A stretch of DNA of 43,422 bases, taken from Comamonadaceae bacterium. Lineage in GTDB: Bacteria; Pseudomonadota; Gammaproteobacteria; Burkholderiales; Burkholderiaceae_C. Location of the stretch: the NCBI GenBank assembly GCA_013297925.1, contig JAAFJC010000025.1, forward strand, positions 1-43,422, given 5' to 3'. A program made the position numbers and the translations under genes. Of the stretch, positions 33,700 to 41,239 are shown piece after piece; positions within the stretch are counted from its first letter, which is position 1; the number at the start of each line of letters is the position of its first letter. The notes below the pieces were generated by a model. It made no database searches. It was given only the letters and a program-made list of their open reading frames with translations, and had not been told where the DNA came from.

Positions 33700-35058
33700 C
33701 AGAAAGCCCACGTTGGAATTGAATCCCGACAAGCGCGGAAACACCTGAGCAAGGACATCATCGCCAGCTCCAAACCAGCGCCCCAAGGTCGCGGCATACG
33801 CCTCGGTCGAAGTCGTCGGAATCCAGTTGCCTTGGCCGCCAGAATCTTGCGGTCCGCGCACGGTTTGATCCGGGAAGCTGCCAAAGAGCTTGCCGCCTTG
33901 CACTTTGCCGCCTACGACGATGTGATGGCTGCCCCAGCCGTGATCAGAGCCTTGGCCGTTGGAGGTAAAGGTGCGGTTGAAATCAGAAGCCGTGAAAGTC
34001 GTGACGTTATCCTGAATATTGAGCTCTTTTGTCGCTGCATAAAACGCGCTGATCGCCCCGCTCACATTGCCCAGCAGTTCGGCTTGGCGGGTGAGCTGAT
34101 CTTCACCATGTGTATCAAAGCCGCCGATACTGCAGAAGAAGCATTGCTTTTTGAGGCCTAGCTTTTGCCTAGCGGCAATCAAGCGCGCCACCATGCGCAT
34201 TTGGTTGCCTAAGCCTGTGTTGGGGAACACCGTGGTCAGCGTTGTGCCTTGCAGAGCGCTCGACAAAATCCGCTGCACTTCAATGGAGCGCCCCATCACA
34301 TCCACGAAGCCTTGCTCAAAGAGATGGCTATATGGTGTGGCCATGGTCTCGGTAATCGCCATCGACAGAGGATCGTTACCCGTGGGGTTGTAGAAATCAA
34401 AGCCAAAGTTACCGCTGGCCGAGACTTTGTAGGCAGACAGACTGCGATCGCCCGTTTCCCACAAATTGCCGCCTGTGACAGATAGAACGCTGTAGCCTCG
34501 GTTGACGGTACCGTCATCGATCAAGCGCTCTGCCAAGCGCCCACCCCATCCATTGGTGGGGCGCTCGTATTGTGCAGATTGCCATTGCGATTGCTGATCC
34601 GAGTGAGAAAACAAATTGTCCGGCAAAGGCACAGATCGCGCTTCCCATTGCGCTTTGGTAGTGGGCACGACGAGTGGGCCAACGTTGGCAACCAAGGCCG
34701 CTTTTGGAGCGTCTGTGGCGCTGCCCGTAAACAGATTGGCAATTCCCGTCATGGATGGATGCAACCCGAACTTTGCCGAGCCATTGCTGGGAGTAATCGG
34801 CAACAAAGAGGCCACAGGCAGCGCAAGATTGCTGCGCGCCGTGGCATAGCGGCTGTATGCAGCGCCATCTGTGGGGATCAGCATATTGTTGGAGTCATTG
34901 CCGCCAAACATGAAGACGCAGACGAGTGCTCGGTAGTCTTCGGTCTGAGCGGTTTGCGCCAGCGCCTCAAAGCTGGAGAACACATTGGCCGCACTGCCTA
35001 AGCCGAAGGCGGCACTCGCTTTGAGGAAATCGCGTTTGGTGATGTTGTTCATATTCAT
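33694..35058 (-). CDS. DUF1501 protein, probably Tat-exported (copy 2)
   Basis: 454 residues. The N-terminus NNITKRDFLKASAAFGLGSA is Tat-like but with Lys-Arg instead of Arg-Arg, a tolerated but weaker signal. The body matches copy 1 in order and wording: YRALVCVFMFGGNDSNNMLI, LFSHSDQQSQWQSA, NGWGGRLAERL, CSIGGFDTHGEDQL, TTFTASDFNRTFTSNGQGSD and HGWGSHHIVVGG. Role unknown; probably a periplasmic or surface hydrolase-fold protein working with the DUF1800 product 24 bp upstream. ATG 35052 is an alternative start. Confidence 0.87.
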   Translation of the reverse strand: MNMNNITKRDFLKASAAFGLGSAANVFSSFEALAQTAQTEDYRALVCVFMFGGNDSNNMLIPTDGAAYSRYATARSNLALPVASLLPITPSNGSAKFGLHPSMTGIANLFTGSATDAPKAALVANVGPLVVPTTKAQWEARSVPLPDNLFSHSDQQSQWQSAQYERPTNGWGGRLAERLIDDGTVNRGYSVLSVTGGNLWETGDRSLSAYKVSASGNFGFDFYNPTGNDPLSMAITETMATPYSHLFEQGFVDVMGRSIEVQRILSSALQGTTLTTVFPNTGLGNQMRMVARLIAARQKLGLKKQCFFCSIGGFDTHGEDQLTRQAELLGNVSGAISAFYAATKELNIQDNVTTFTASDFNRTFTSNGQGSDHGWGSHHIVVGGKVQGGKLFGSFPDQTVRGPQDSGGQGNWIPTTSTEAYAATLGRWFGAGDDVLAQVFPRLSGFNSNVGFLG

Positions 35059-35082
35059 TTTTTGGCCTTGATGTATCTTGGC

Positions 35083-36918
35083 TTAGCGCTGGATCACGAA
35101 ATCGGGTGAGAGGCTGATGAGAATCAGGCTGGCCCGCACACGATAAGATTTGTCATTGGTGTTGATCGCATTGATCATGGTGCGCAAACGCGTTTGCAGC
35201 GCCGTGCTCATTTGGCCGTTGCAAAACAAGGTGTTCAGATCGGCAATCAAAGCATTTGCATCGCCTGCTTTGGCTTCGAGCCCAGCAGTGTTGAGCTTGA
35301 GCTTGCTGTCTTCATCGCCGTATCCGCCGTTGTTGAACAGGTTGGCAAAGAAATTCAGGCCACCCACCACAGTCGTCTCCGTGGTGATTTGAAACTCTGG
35401 CGCGACCAAACCTGCTGCGGCAATCTTTCCTGCAGGGCGGAAGTTGGGGGAGAAGAAATTGAACACACTGGGCGAGAGCAGAGGGCTTTGGCCCAAGCCG
35501 TTGTCTGCACTTTCCAAATAGTGAATGGAGTTGCGGCCGTTGGCCGATTTTGCGTTGAGTGCCCGCAGGAAATTGGCAAAGCGCATCACAGGTTCGCGCT
35601 GCTTTCCGAAATTGGCGGGAAGTGTGGCGCTGCGCGCTTCGGTATCGAGCAAGATCGCTGCGACGACGGCACGAAGATCGCCTCGCACGCCACTGCCATT
35701 GTCATTAAAGATGCTGGCAACACGGCTGATGTAGGCCTTGCTCGGATTGCTCGTGACCAAACGTTGAATCAGCTGGCGGCTGATGAATGGGCCGACGTTC
35801 GGGTGGTTAAAGATGTTGTCTAGCGCGGCCTTCATATCGGTTTGTGGCGTGCCACCCCCGCTGATTTCCGCGCCATTGAGCAGCTTCTTTTTCTCAGGGC
35901 TATGCTTGCTGGCAAAGGGCTTCATCGCGCTCGTCCAAGCCGCTGCCACTTCTTCGTCCGCCTCATCCCAGCCGGTAGCGTTGGGATAGGTCCAGCCAGT
36001 AAAAGCTTTCGCAAATCCTTGCACGATGGATTCGTCGTAACTGGGAATCGGTTTGTTAGCGGCGTCCACCTGCGCACTTCCATCGGAATTGAGCTTGACC
36101 AAACCAATTGAAAACAGCTGCAAGACTTCGCGGGCGTAGTTTTCGTTGGGATGAGCGCCCGTGTCTGGATCGTCTTTCTCAGAGTTCAGCATGTTGAGGT
36201 AGTACCCCATCGCTGGATGCAGAGTCACATCTTCTAAGAGTTGACGGTAGTTACCGAAGGCATTTTTGTTGAGTATGTCCATGTAGCTGCTCATGGCGTA
36301 GGGCCGGATGTCGGGTGCCACATTGGAGATCACCATGATCTGAGAGAGCGCGAAAGCCACTCGGCCTCTGAGCTGATCTGCACCAAAGAGCCACTGCTGC
36401 CAAACGGCTTCGTAGCTCATCTCTTCGGTTTCATTGGCCTTGCCTTTATCGTCCACGTTGCGCAGCTTTTGCTGATCCAGATAGCTGGTGTGCAACATCG
36501 TGCCGGTGTTGATCTGCTCCCAAAGCCACAGCGGATAGCCTTTTTCGCGCAGCGTCTGCACCTCTTGTGTAGATTGCATGCCAAAGCTGGCTTGTGTGAG
36601 AAAGCGGGCAGCATCGATAGCGCTGGGCTGCTGATCGATGGCCACTCTTGCTGGTGGGTTGCCACCAGAGCCGGGTAAATTGTTTGCCGAGGCTACAGCC
36701 GGGAAGTTGGCTGAACCTGCACCGCCGCCGCTTACTCCTCCACCGCCACCGCCGCCGCAAGCAGCCAGCAGAGCGCTCAGACCTGCGGGCCAAACCCACT
36801 TGGCATCACTTGCAGGGATAATCAACGGCTGTGAGCCGTGATTCTCACCAAAAAGCACAGTGTCTGCTAACTCCTGGGGAGCTTTTTCGGTGGCTGTGGT
36901 CAATGTTGTGTTTGTCAT
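35083..36918 (-). CDS. DUF1800 protein, lipoprotein-like (copy 2)
   Basis: 611 residues. As in copy 1, a polar leader of about 40 residues precedes a short hydrophobic run WVWPAGLSALLAAC with a lipobox-like Cys at about 54 and a poly-Gly stretch, here without a Gly-Thr tract. DUF1800 motifs: ARFLTQASFGMQSTQEV, ENYAREVLQLFSIGLVKLN, KAFTGWTYPNATGW, GPFISRQLIQRLVTSNPSKA, SVFNFFSPNFRP. It is the first gene of the second pair and its start is 131 bp from the hslU start on the other strand, so the two share a divergent promoter region. Confidence 0.86.
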   Translation of the reverse strand: MTNTTLTTATEKAPQELADTVLFGENHGSQPLIIPASDAKWVWPAGLSALLAACGGGGGGGVSGGGAGSANFPAVASANNLPGSGGNPPARVAIDQQPSAIDAARFLTQASFGMQSTQEVQTLREKGYPLWLWEQINTGTMLHTSYLDQQKLRNVDDKGKANETEEMSYEAVWQQWLFGADQLRGRVAFALSQIMVISNVAPDIRPYAMSSYMDILNKNAFGNYRQLLEDVTLHPAMGYYLNMLNSEKDDPDTGAHPNENYAREVLQLFSIGLVKLNSDGSAQVDAANKPIPSYDESIVQGFAKAFTGWTYPNATGWDEADEEVAAAWTSAMKPFASKHSPEKKKLLNGAEISGGGTPQTDMKAALDNIFNHPNVGPFISRQLIQRLVTSNPSKAYISRVASIFNDNGSGVRGDLRAVVAAILLDTEARSATLPANFGKQREPVMRFANFLRALNAKSANGRNSIHYLESADNGLGQSPLLSPSVFNFFSPNFRPAGKIAAAGLVAPEFQITTETTVVGGLNFFANLFNNGGYGDEDSKLKLNTAGLEAKAGDANALIADLNTLFCNGQMSTALQTRLRTMINAINTNDKSYRVRASLILISLSPDFVIQR

Positions 36919-36983
36919 GTTCTTACGCTTGTGCCAATGAAGATTTGATCTTCTGCTGTTCTTGTGTGAGAGTGCATGTCATT

Positions 36984-37001
36984 GCGTAACATCGGCGTAA
37001 C
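36984..37001. promoter_or_regulatory. Direct repeat in the DUF1800/hslU divergent region
   Basis: GCGTAAC at 36984-36990 and again at 36995-37001, an 11-bp period, close to one helical turn. It may bind a regulator; no heat-shock promoter was recognised for hslU. Confidence 0.25.
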
Positions 37002-37049
37002 TCGTGGCAGCATCTGTTGCTGTTTTTGCAGATTTTTGAAACTTCCTCT

Positions 37050-38390
37050 ATGTCTTCCATGACCCCGCAAGAAATTGTTTCTGAGTTGGATCGCTTCATT
37101 GTTGGCCAAAATGATGCCAAGCGTGCCGTGGCGATTGCGCTGCGCAATCGTTGGAGACGTAGTCAAGTCGATACCAAACTGCGCGGCGAGATCACGCCGA
37201 AAAACATTCTGATGATTGGCCCTACCGGTGTAGGCAAAACCGAGATCGCGCGCCGCTTGGCCAAGCTTGCTGATGCGCCTTTCATCAAGGTGGAGGCCAC
37301 GAAGTTCACAGAGGTAGGCTATGTGGGCAAAGATGTGGATTCCATCGTGCGCGATCTGGCCGATGTGGCTGTCAAGATGACGCGCGAAGCCGCAGTGAAA
37401 AGCGTGCGCACTCGCGCGCAAGATGCTGCCGAAGAGCGCGTGCTCGATATTCTCTTACCGCCGCCGCGCCAAGAAGTAGGCTTCGGAACCGGCTCGGTGG
37501 TGGAGACGCCGGAGAATGCTACACGCCAAGCTTTTCGCAAGAAGCTGCGCGAAGGTAATCTGGATGATAAAGAGATTGAAGTGGAAGTGGATGCGCCTCG
37601 GCCTCAGCTGGAAGTGATGGGGCCTGCTGGCATGGAGGAGATGACGGAACAACTCAAAGGCATGTTTGGCCAGCTCGGGGGAGGCAAGAAAAAGGCGCGC
37701 AAGATGAAAATCTGCGAGGCTTTGAAAGTGCTCACTGACGAAGAGGCGGGAAAGCTCGTCAATGAAGAAGAGATCAAGACGCAGGCGCTGAATAATTTAG
37801 AACAAAACGGCATCGTGTTTATCGACGAGATTGACAAAGTGGCTTCGCGCTCAGAAAGCAGTGGCGCAGAAGTTTCTCGCCAAGGTGTGCAGCGCGATTT
37901 GCTGCCGCTGGTGGAAGGCACAAGCGTGTCTACCAAATACGGGCCGGTGAAAACCGATCATGTGCTATTCATTGCGAGCGGCGCGTTTCATCTGGCAAAG
38001 CCCAGCGATTTGATTCCTGAGCTGCAGGGGCGCTTCCCGATTCGTGTGGAGTTGTCATCCCTCTCGGTGGAGGATTTCGAAGCTATTTTGCAGAGCACAC
38101 ATGCGTCTTTGGTGAAGCAATATCAGGCGCTGTTGGCCACTGAGCAGGTGACGCTTGATTTCAAGCCGGAGGCGATTAAGCGCTTGGCGCAGATTGCGTT
38201 TGATGTGAATGAGCGCACGGAAAATATTGGTGCGCGCCGTTTAGCGACGGTGATGGAGCGCTTGCTCGATGAGGTGAGCTTTACCGCGACCAAGCTCAGT
38301 GGGCAGACAGTGGTGATTGATTCAGCTTATGTGAACGAGCGACTGTCAGAGCTGAGCCAGAACGAGGATTTGTCAAGGTACATTTTGTAG
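37050..38390 (+). CDS. hslU: HslU, ATPase/unfoldase of the HslVU protease
   Basis: 446 residues from ATG 37050 ([20 protein letters not shown]). AAA+ motifs: Walker [14 protein letters not shown], Walker [12 protein letters not shown], sensor and Arg-finger region [12 protein letters not shown], sensor 2 in [15 protein letters not shown]. The C-terminus DLSRYIL is the tail that inserts into HslV and opens it. The inserted I domain lies at about residues 110-230. The enzyme unfolds substrates and feeds them to HslV. It stands apart from hslV, with its own short upstream region, so its promoter must have been rebuilt after the separation (inference). Confidence 0.97.
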   Translation: MSSMTPQEIVSELDRFIVGQNDAKRAVAIALRNRWRRSQVDTKLRGEITPKNILMIGPTGVGKTEIARRLAKLADAPFIKVEATKFTEVGYVGKDVDSIVRDLADVAVKMTREAAVKSVRTRAQDAAEERVLDILLPPPRQEVGFGTGSVVETPENATRQAFRKKLREGNLDDKEIEVEVDAPRPQLEVMGPAGMEEMTEQLKGMFGQLGGGKKKARKMKICEALKVLTDEEAGKLVNEEEIKTQALNNLEQNGIVFIDEIDKVASRSESSGAEVSRQGVQRDLLPLVEGTSVSTKYGPVKTDHVLFIASGAFHLAKPSDLIPELQGRFPIRVELSSLSVEDFEAILQSTHASLVKQYQALLATEQVTLDFKPEAIKRLAQIAFDVNERTENIGARRLATVMERLLDEVSFTATKLSGQTVVIDSAYVNERLSELSQNEDLSRYIL

Positions 38391-38449
38391 TTTTTACGCT
38401 GGCTGCTTTTTGGCTCGCAGTCAAGAACCCCGTCAACGGCCGGAAAAAC

Positions 38450-39250
38450 TTACCAAATCTTCCACCAGGGCGAATCTTTAGCCTTGAAGCCACGCGCTAA
38501 ATACTCGCTCTTCGGAAAGTTTTTTTCGAGTACGCGCTTTGTATCATCGCGCAATTGAGTGATGCCCAAAGCTTCGTAGCTCAGCATCATGATATAGAGC
38601 GCTTCTTCCACTGCGGGCACGTTTTGATAATCCGTCACGGCTGTTTGCGCGCGGTTGATCGCGGCGACGTAGGCGTTACGGGTGTAGTAGTAGCGCGCCA
38701 CATGCACTTCGTATTGCGCAAGCGAGTTGACGATGTACGTCATGCGGGCTGTTGCATCGGGAGTGTATTTGGAGTCCGGGAAGCGGGTAACGAGTTCTTT
38801 GAAGGCTTCGAAGGATTCTTTGGCGGCGTTTTGATCGCGCTCGGAGAGATCTTGCTTAGCGATGAAGCCGAAGATGCCGAGGTTGTCGTTAAAGTTGATC
38901 AGGCCTTGCAAGTAAAGTGCGTAATCCATGCCGGGGCTGGCTGGGTGGAGCTTTTTGAAGCGATCCAGCGTGGCCAAGGCTTGGGCGGGCTCATTGGCTT
39001 TGTAATGAGCGAAGGCTTTTTCTAGCTGGGCTTGCTGGGCCAGCGGCGTGCCAGCGGCACGGCCTTCTAGCTTCTCAAACAGGGGAATCGCTTTGTCCCA
39101 AGCACCAGATTTGGCTTCGTCTTGGGCTTCGGCGTAGATCTTGTTGGGGCTCCAAGCATCGGTACGGTCTGCTGCCGGCTTGCTAGAACAAGCGGCGAGC
39201 AAGGCAAGGCTGGCGTAGCCAATCACACGGAGGGTTGATAATCCAAACAT
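38450..39250 (-). CDS. bamD: Outer membrane assembly lipoprotein BamD
   Basis: 266 residues from ATG 39250. Signal MFGLSTLRVIGYASLALLAA is followed by the lipidated Cys21 and SSKPA. The body is a row of TPR-like repeats: NKIYAEAQDEAKSGAWDKAI, QAQLEKAFAHYKANEPAQAL, AKESFEAFKELVTRFPDSKY, YVAAINRAQTAVTDYQNVP, and it ends near NFPKSEYLARGF. BamD is the essential partner of BamA in inserting beta-barrel proteins. It is convergent with hslU and divergent from rluD, with 22 bp between starts, an arrangement common in proteobacteria. Confidence 0.95.
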   Translation of the reverse strand: MFGLSTLRVIGYASLALLAACSSKPAADRTDAWSPNKIYAEAQDEAKSGAWDKAIPLFEKLEGRAAGTPLAQQAQLEKAFAHYKANEPAQALATLDRFKKLHPASPGMDYALYLQGLINFNDNLGIFGFIAKQDLSERDQNAAKESFEAFKELVTRFPDSKYTPDATARMTYIVNSLAQYEVHVARYYYTRNAYVAAINRAQTAVTDYQNVPAVEEALYIMMLSYEALGITQLRDDTKRVLEKNFPKSEYLARGFKAKDSPWWKIW

Positions 39251-39272
39251 TACAAGATCCAAAAGTACTGAA

Positions 39273-40391
39273 ATGATTATATCGAGCGGCATAGCCTCAG
39301 ACGACGAGCTAGACGAGATCGGATTTGCGCCAGTAAGCAGTCCGGACGCAGCCCACCAAACCCAGGAGCACAGCTTCTCAGTCGGTCATGAGCATCATGG
39401 CGAGCGGCTCGATCGCGTGCTTGCTCAGCTCTTGCCCGATTCTTCGCGCAGCTTTTTGCAACAACTGATCGACAGCGGCGATGTACTGATTGGCGGGGTG
39501 AGTGCGAGCAAGGCAGCTAGCAAGCTCAAAGCGGGGCAAGAGCTGATCGTGCGCCAAAGGCCGTTGCCGCAAGACACAGCATTCCATCCTGATGCGGCAG
39601 TGGCCAAGACACTGACCGTGGTGCATGAAGATCCGCATTTGATGATCATCAACAAAGCGCCCGGTCTCGTGGTGCATCCCGCTGCGGGTAACTGGAGCGG
39701 CACGCTGCTCAACGGCCTGCTGGCGCATCATGAGTGCCATACCTTGCTGCCGCGCGCTGGCATCGTGCATCGGCTGGATAAGGATACTTCTGGCCTGATG
39801 GTGGTGGCGCGTACGCGGGAGGCGATGGATGCGCTGATCCGCATGATTGCGGCGCGGGAAGTCAAACGCCAGTATTTGGCGATGGCGCATTACCCGTGGC
39901 AGGGCATGAGCCCGAGGCAGGTGGATGCGCCGATTGGGCGCGATCCGCGCAATCGCCAGCGCATGGCGGTGGTGGATTTGGCGCAATATCCAGGCAAAGA
40001 AGCCACCACAGATTTTGAATTGCTCTCAAATTCAGAGCACTCTGCGCAATATTTACGCCGGGAAGATGCCCAAAGAGCATTAAACAAAGCCTCAAAAAGC
40101 AGCACTGATGAGATCTCTGCTGATGCTTTCTGCCTGCTTCGCTGCATTTTGCACACGGGGCGCACGCATCAGATTCGCGTGCATGCGGCTCATGTGCATC
40201 ACCCCTTGATAGCAGACGCCATTTACGGAGGCCGCCCAGCAGGGGGCTTGGAGCGCCAAGGCTTGCATGCCGAGCGCTTGGCCTTTACCCATCCGATCAC
40301 GAGCGAAGAGATGGTGTTCGAAGCCGGTTTGCCAGCCGATATGCGCCAAGCTTGTGAGGTGCTGGGTTTGGGCTACAATATAGCTGATTGA
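39273..40391 (+). CDS. rluD: 23S rRNA pseudouridine synthase RluD
   Basis: Makes pseudouridines 1911/1915/1917 of 23S rRNA helix 69. 372 residues. N-terminal S4 domain (ERLDRVLAQLLPDSSRSFLQ), then NKAPGLVVHPAAGNWSGTLL, the active-site HRLDKDTSGLMVVAR with catalytic Asp, REVKRQYLAM, LHTGRTHQIRVHAAHVHHPL and AIYGGRP. Between the TTDFELL strand and CLLRCILHTGRTHQ there is an extra stretch of about 35 residues compared with ordinary RluD. It is encoded by a dispersed-repeat copy (LSNSEHSAQYLRREDAQRAL) and bases after it. All core motifs remain, so the enzyme is probably active. Confidence 0.94.
   Translation: MIISSGIASDDELDEIGFAPVSSPDAAHQTQEHSFSVGHEHHGERLDRVLAQLLPDSSRSFLQQLIDSGDVLIGGVSASKAASKLKAGQELIVRQRPLPQDTAFHPDAAVAKTLTVVHEDPHLMIINKAPGLVVHPAAGNWSGTLLNGLLAHHECHTLLPRAGIVHRLDKDTSGLMVVARTREAMDALIRMIAAREVKRQYLAMAHYPWQGMSPRQVDAPIGRDPRNRQRMAVVDLAQYPGKEATTDFELLSNSEHSAQYLRREDAQRALNKASKSSTDEISADAFCLLRCILHTGRTHQIRVHAAHVHHPLIADAIYGGRPAGGLERQGLHAERLAFTHPITSEEMVFEAGLPADMRQACEVLGLGYNIAD
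40020..40083 (+). repeat. Dispersed ~55-bp repeat inside rluD
   Basis: TTGCTCTCAAATTCAGAGCA, CTCTGCGCAATATTTACGCC, GGGAAGATGCCCAAAGAGCA. Same orientation as rluD, read in frame, and close to the intergenic copies. Confidence 0.85.
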
Positions 40392-40431
40392 TGGTGCTGC
40401 GGGAAGCAGTGCAAAAATCAAAGAATTGATG

Positions 40432-40444
40432 AGCCAAATTGGCT
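40432..40444. repeat. Small palindrome between rluD and scpB
   Basis: AGCCAA-A-TTGGCT, 41 bp after the rluD stop. The spacer 40392-40546 has no gene; TAATAGCC nearby hints at a worn dispersed repeat but is not clear enough to call. Confidence 0.4.
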
Positions 40445-40546
40445 AGCGAGTTGCTAATAGCCTCGCCCCCCTTGTTTTTGACCTTGAAAACCTAGCGGCC
40501 ATTTGCGGTCGCCCTACGAATACATCATTTTGGGAACATCCAAGCG

Positions 40547-41239
40547 ATGAATACAACTGACGCAAAGCGTGTCTTGGAGACGGCTTTGATTTGCGCGAGC
40601 CAGCCGCTCAAGGTGGCCGAGTTGCGCACCCTGTTTTCCGACGAGCTCGGTGCAGACACGATCAAGAGCCTCTTGGAAGATTTGCAACTCGATTGGGCGC
40701 AGCGCGGCGTGCAGCTGGTGCATATTGCCAGCGGATGGCGCTTCCAAAGCCGCCCTGAGATGCGCTCGTATCTTGATCGCTTGAATCCTGAGAAACCGCC
40801 CAAATACACCCGCGCCACACTGGAGACTCTGGCCATCATCGCCTACCGCCAGCCCTGCACGCGTGGCGATATGGAAGACATTCGCGGCGTGACAATTAAC
40901 AGTCTCATCATCAAGCAGCTGGAAGATCGCGGCTGGGTCGAGACGATTGGCCACCGCGAAACCGTTGGCCGCCCTGCGCTGTTTGCCACCACGCGGCAGT
41001 TTTTAGATGATCTCGGTTTGGAATCGCTCGATCAGCTTCCCGTGCTCAGCGATCCGCAACTTCAAGCGAAGGCGCTGGAGAGTTTGGATATGCCACTCCC
41101 GGGCATGGACACAGGGATGGATGCCGAGCCGGAAACCGAGCCATCCGCCGAGTTGCCATTGGACGAAGCCCTCGCCACCGTTGAAACCCAAGATCACGAA
41201 TCGCCTGCCGACAGCGCAGAACCTCACAAAGCACCATGA
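40547..41239 (+). CDS. scpB: Segregation and condensation protein B
   Basis: 230 residues. Two winged-helix domains: [20 protein letters not shown] at the start and [20 protein letters not shown] with [20 protein letters not shown] and [18 protein letters not shown] in the middle. The acidic tail after about residue 175 is low complexity. ScpB pairs with ScpA and SMC to condense and segregate chromosomes; scpA and smc are not in this window. The stop overlaps the rluB start (ATGA), the usual scpB-rluB coupling. Confidence 0.94.
   Translation: MNTTDAKRVLETALICASQPLKVAELRTLFSDELGADTIKSLLEDLQLDWAQRGVQLVHIASGWRFQSRPEMRSYLDRLNPEKPPKYTRATLETLAIIAYRQPCTRGDMEDIRGVTINSLIIKQLEDRGWVETIGHRETVGRPALFATTRQFLDDLGLESLDQLPVLSDPQLQAKALESLDMPLPGMDTGMDAEPETEPSAELPLDEALATVETQDHESPADSAEPHKAP

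Noticed and set aside
30229-36918. Genomic island or insertion sequence between hslV and hslU
   Set aside because: No transposase, integrase, tRNA or direct-repeat ends were found; only a dispersed repeat at one junction.
38391-38449. Rho-independent terminator between hslU and bamD
   Set aside because: GC-rich bits occur but I could not find a stem followed by a T-run on either strand.
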